A stretch of 8,012 nucleotides of DNA. It comes from Piscirickettsiaceae bacterium (GTDB taxonomy: Bacteria; Pseudomonadota; Gammaproteobacteria; Methylococcales; Cycloclasticaceae). The stretch is from contig NVSW01000090.1 in NCBI GenBank assembly GCA_002401365.1, positions 1 through 8,012 on the forward strand, read 5' to 3'. This document shows positions 7,207 to 8,012 of this stretch, piece by piece (the first letter of the stretch is position 1; each line of letters starts with the position of its first letter). A program made the translations under genes and the position numbers. Below the pieces are notes generated by a model. That model saw nothing but the letters and a program-made list of their open reading frames with translations, made no database searches and was not told the origin of the DNA.

Positions 7207-8012
7207 TTAAAACGGCAACTCAATATCCGGCTTAACCCGCTGCATCATGCCCTTAAACGTTGCCTGAATCCTTTCCAATGCCTCGTTGCTATCGGCCTCA
7301 AAACGTAACACCAGCGACGGGGTTGTATTAGACGCCCTAACCAAACCCCAGCCATCCATAAACTCAACTCGCATACCATCAATAGTAATTACTTTTGCGT
7401 CATCAAAATCCGCTTCTGCCAGCAACTGCTCAACAAAGGTAAAGTTTTCACCTTCCTCCATCGTCACATTCAATTCAGGTGTGCTAATGCTATCTGGCAG
7501 TTCTGCAAATATTTCAGTCGTCGACCTAAACTCAGCCGATAAAATCTCCACTAATCTAGACGCCGTATAAAGAGCATCGTCAAAGCCATACCAGCGCTCT
7601 TTAAAAAAGATGTGTCCGCTCATTTCACCCGCAAGTTCCGCGTTTGTTTCTTTCATTTTAGCTTTAATAAGCGAATGCCCTGTTTTTGACATGACCGGTT
7701 TACCACCTAGTCGCGCTATTTCTTTGGCTAAATTTTTAGTACATTTCACGTCAAAAATAATATCAGCACCGGCCTGCCTAGAAAGCACGTCGGCGGCATA
7801 AAGCATCATTTGCCTGTCAGGCCAAATGATGTTTCCGTCGGCATCAACCACACCCAAGCGATCACCATCGCCATCAAAGGCTAAACCTAGCTCAGCCTTC
7901 TCTTCTCGAACCTTATCAATAAGCTCTTTCAGGTTTTCAGGCTTACTGGGGTCAGGGTGATGATTTGGGAAATTACCATCAATATCACAATACAGCGGTA
8001 TAACCTCACAGC
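7207..8012 (-). CDS. algC: Phosphomannomutase/phosphoglucomutase, 5' end missing
   Basis: AlgC-type enzymes interconvert hexose 1- and 6-phosphates (mannose and glucose) and supply GDP-mannose and UDP-glucose for surface polysaccharides. The frame stays open to the right edge, giving the last 267 residues of a protein normally of about 460. Visible parts are the metal-binding loop DGDGDR (7858-7875), KTGHSLIK, the sugar-recognition loop GEMSGHIFFKERW and the C-terminal phosphate-binding loop RASNTTP, followed by VLRFEA. The match to Pseudomonas AlgC runs along the whole visible part, including GNFPNHHPDP. The catalytic phosphoserine lies in the missing N-terminal half. No internal start is needed: the TTG at 7857 is an ordinary leucine codon in the middle of the DGDGDRLGVV region. 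It sits 35 bp upstream of argB in the same direction, so the two are probably co-transcribed. Confidence 0.96.
   Translation of the reverse strand, partial: CEVIPLYCDIDGNFPNHHPDPSKPENLKELIDKVREEKAELGLAFDGDGDRLGVVDADGNIIWPDRQMMLYAADVLSRQAGADIIFDVKCTKNLAKEIARLGGKPVMSKTGHSLIKAKMKETNAELAGEMSGHIFFKERWYGFDDALYTASRLVEILSAEFRSTTEIFAELPDSISTPELNVTMEEGENFTFVEQLLAEADFDDAKVITIDGMRVEFMDGWGLVRASNTTPSLVLRFEADSNEALERIQATFKGMMQRVKPDIELPF

Noticed and set aside
1..8012. Mobile element, CRISPR array, tRNA or defence island
   Set aside because: No transposase-like protein, regularly spaced repeats, cloverleaf or terminal inverted repeats are visible; all large genes but one are core metabolism with intact frames.

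Overview
The window is an ordinary chromosomal segment of a moderately AT-rich gammaproteobacterium. This rests on three things: an AceE of the single-chain E. coli/Pseudomonas type, the gene order aceE-aceF-lpdA, and an algC-argB pair arranged as in Pseudomonas. The lower GC and the lipoyl domain on E3 hint at a marine or Thiotrichales/Methylophaga/Cycloclasticus-like lineage, but that placement is a guess.

Left block (1-4997, all minus strand): the pyruvate dehydrogenase operon, transcribed right to left as aceE (E1), aceF (E2, two lipoyl domains) and lpdA (E3 with its own N-terminal lipoyl domain, cut by the left edge). Together the three proteins form the complex that converts pyruvate to acetyl-CoA. 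E1 decarboxylates pyruvate, the lipoyl arms of E2 carry the acetyl group to CoA, and E3 reoxidises the lipoyl groups with NAD+. aceF and lpdA are tightly coupled, and the aceF stop codon lies inside the lpdA Shine-Dalgarno sequence.

Middle (4998-5324): a 327-bp divergent control region. It holds a strong hairpin (11 paired bases with one bulge) in the presumed aceE leader, an extra copy of one hairpin arm further upstream that could compete for pairing, and some weak promoter-like boxes.

Right block: a plus-strand gene (5325-6281) encodes a secreted DUF4124 protein with a coiled-coil middle and a four-cysteine C-terminal module. It runs convergently into argB (N-acetylglutamate kinase, minus strand), and the two stop codons share the tetranucleotide TTAA. 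Upstream of argB on the same strand is the C-terminal half of algC (phosphomannomutase/phosphoglucomutase), cut by the right edge.

I see no mobile element, CRISPR array, tRNA, rRNA or defence-like module, and no evidence of a new multi-gene system. The points most worth a second look are the aceE leader structure, the uncharacterised DUF4124 protein and the overlapping convergent stops.
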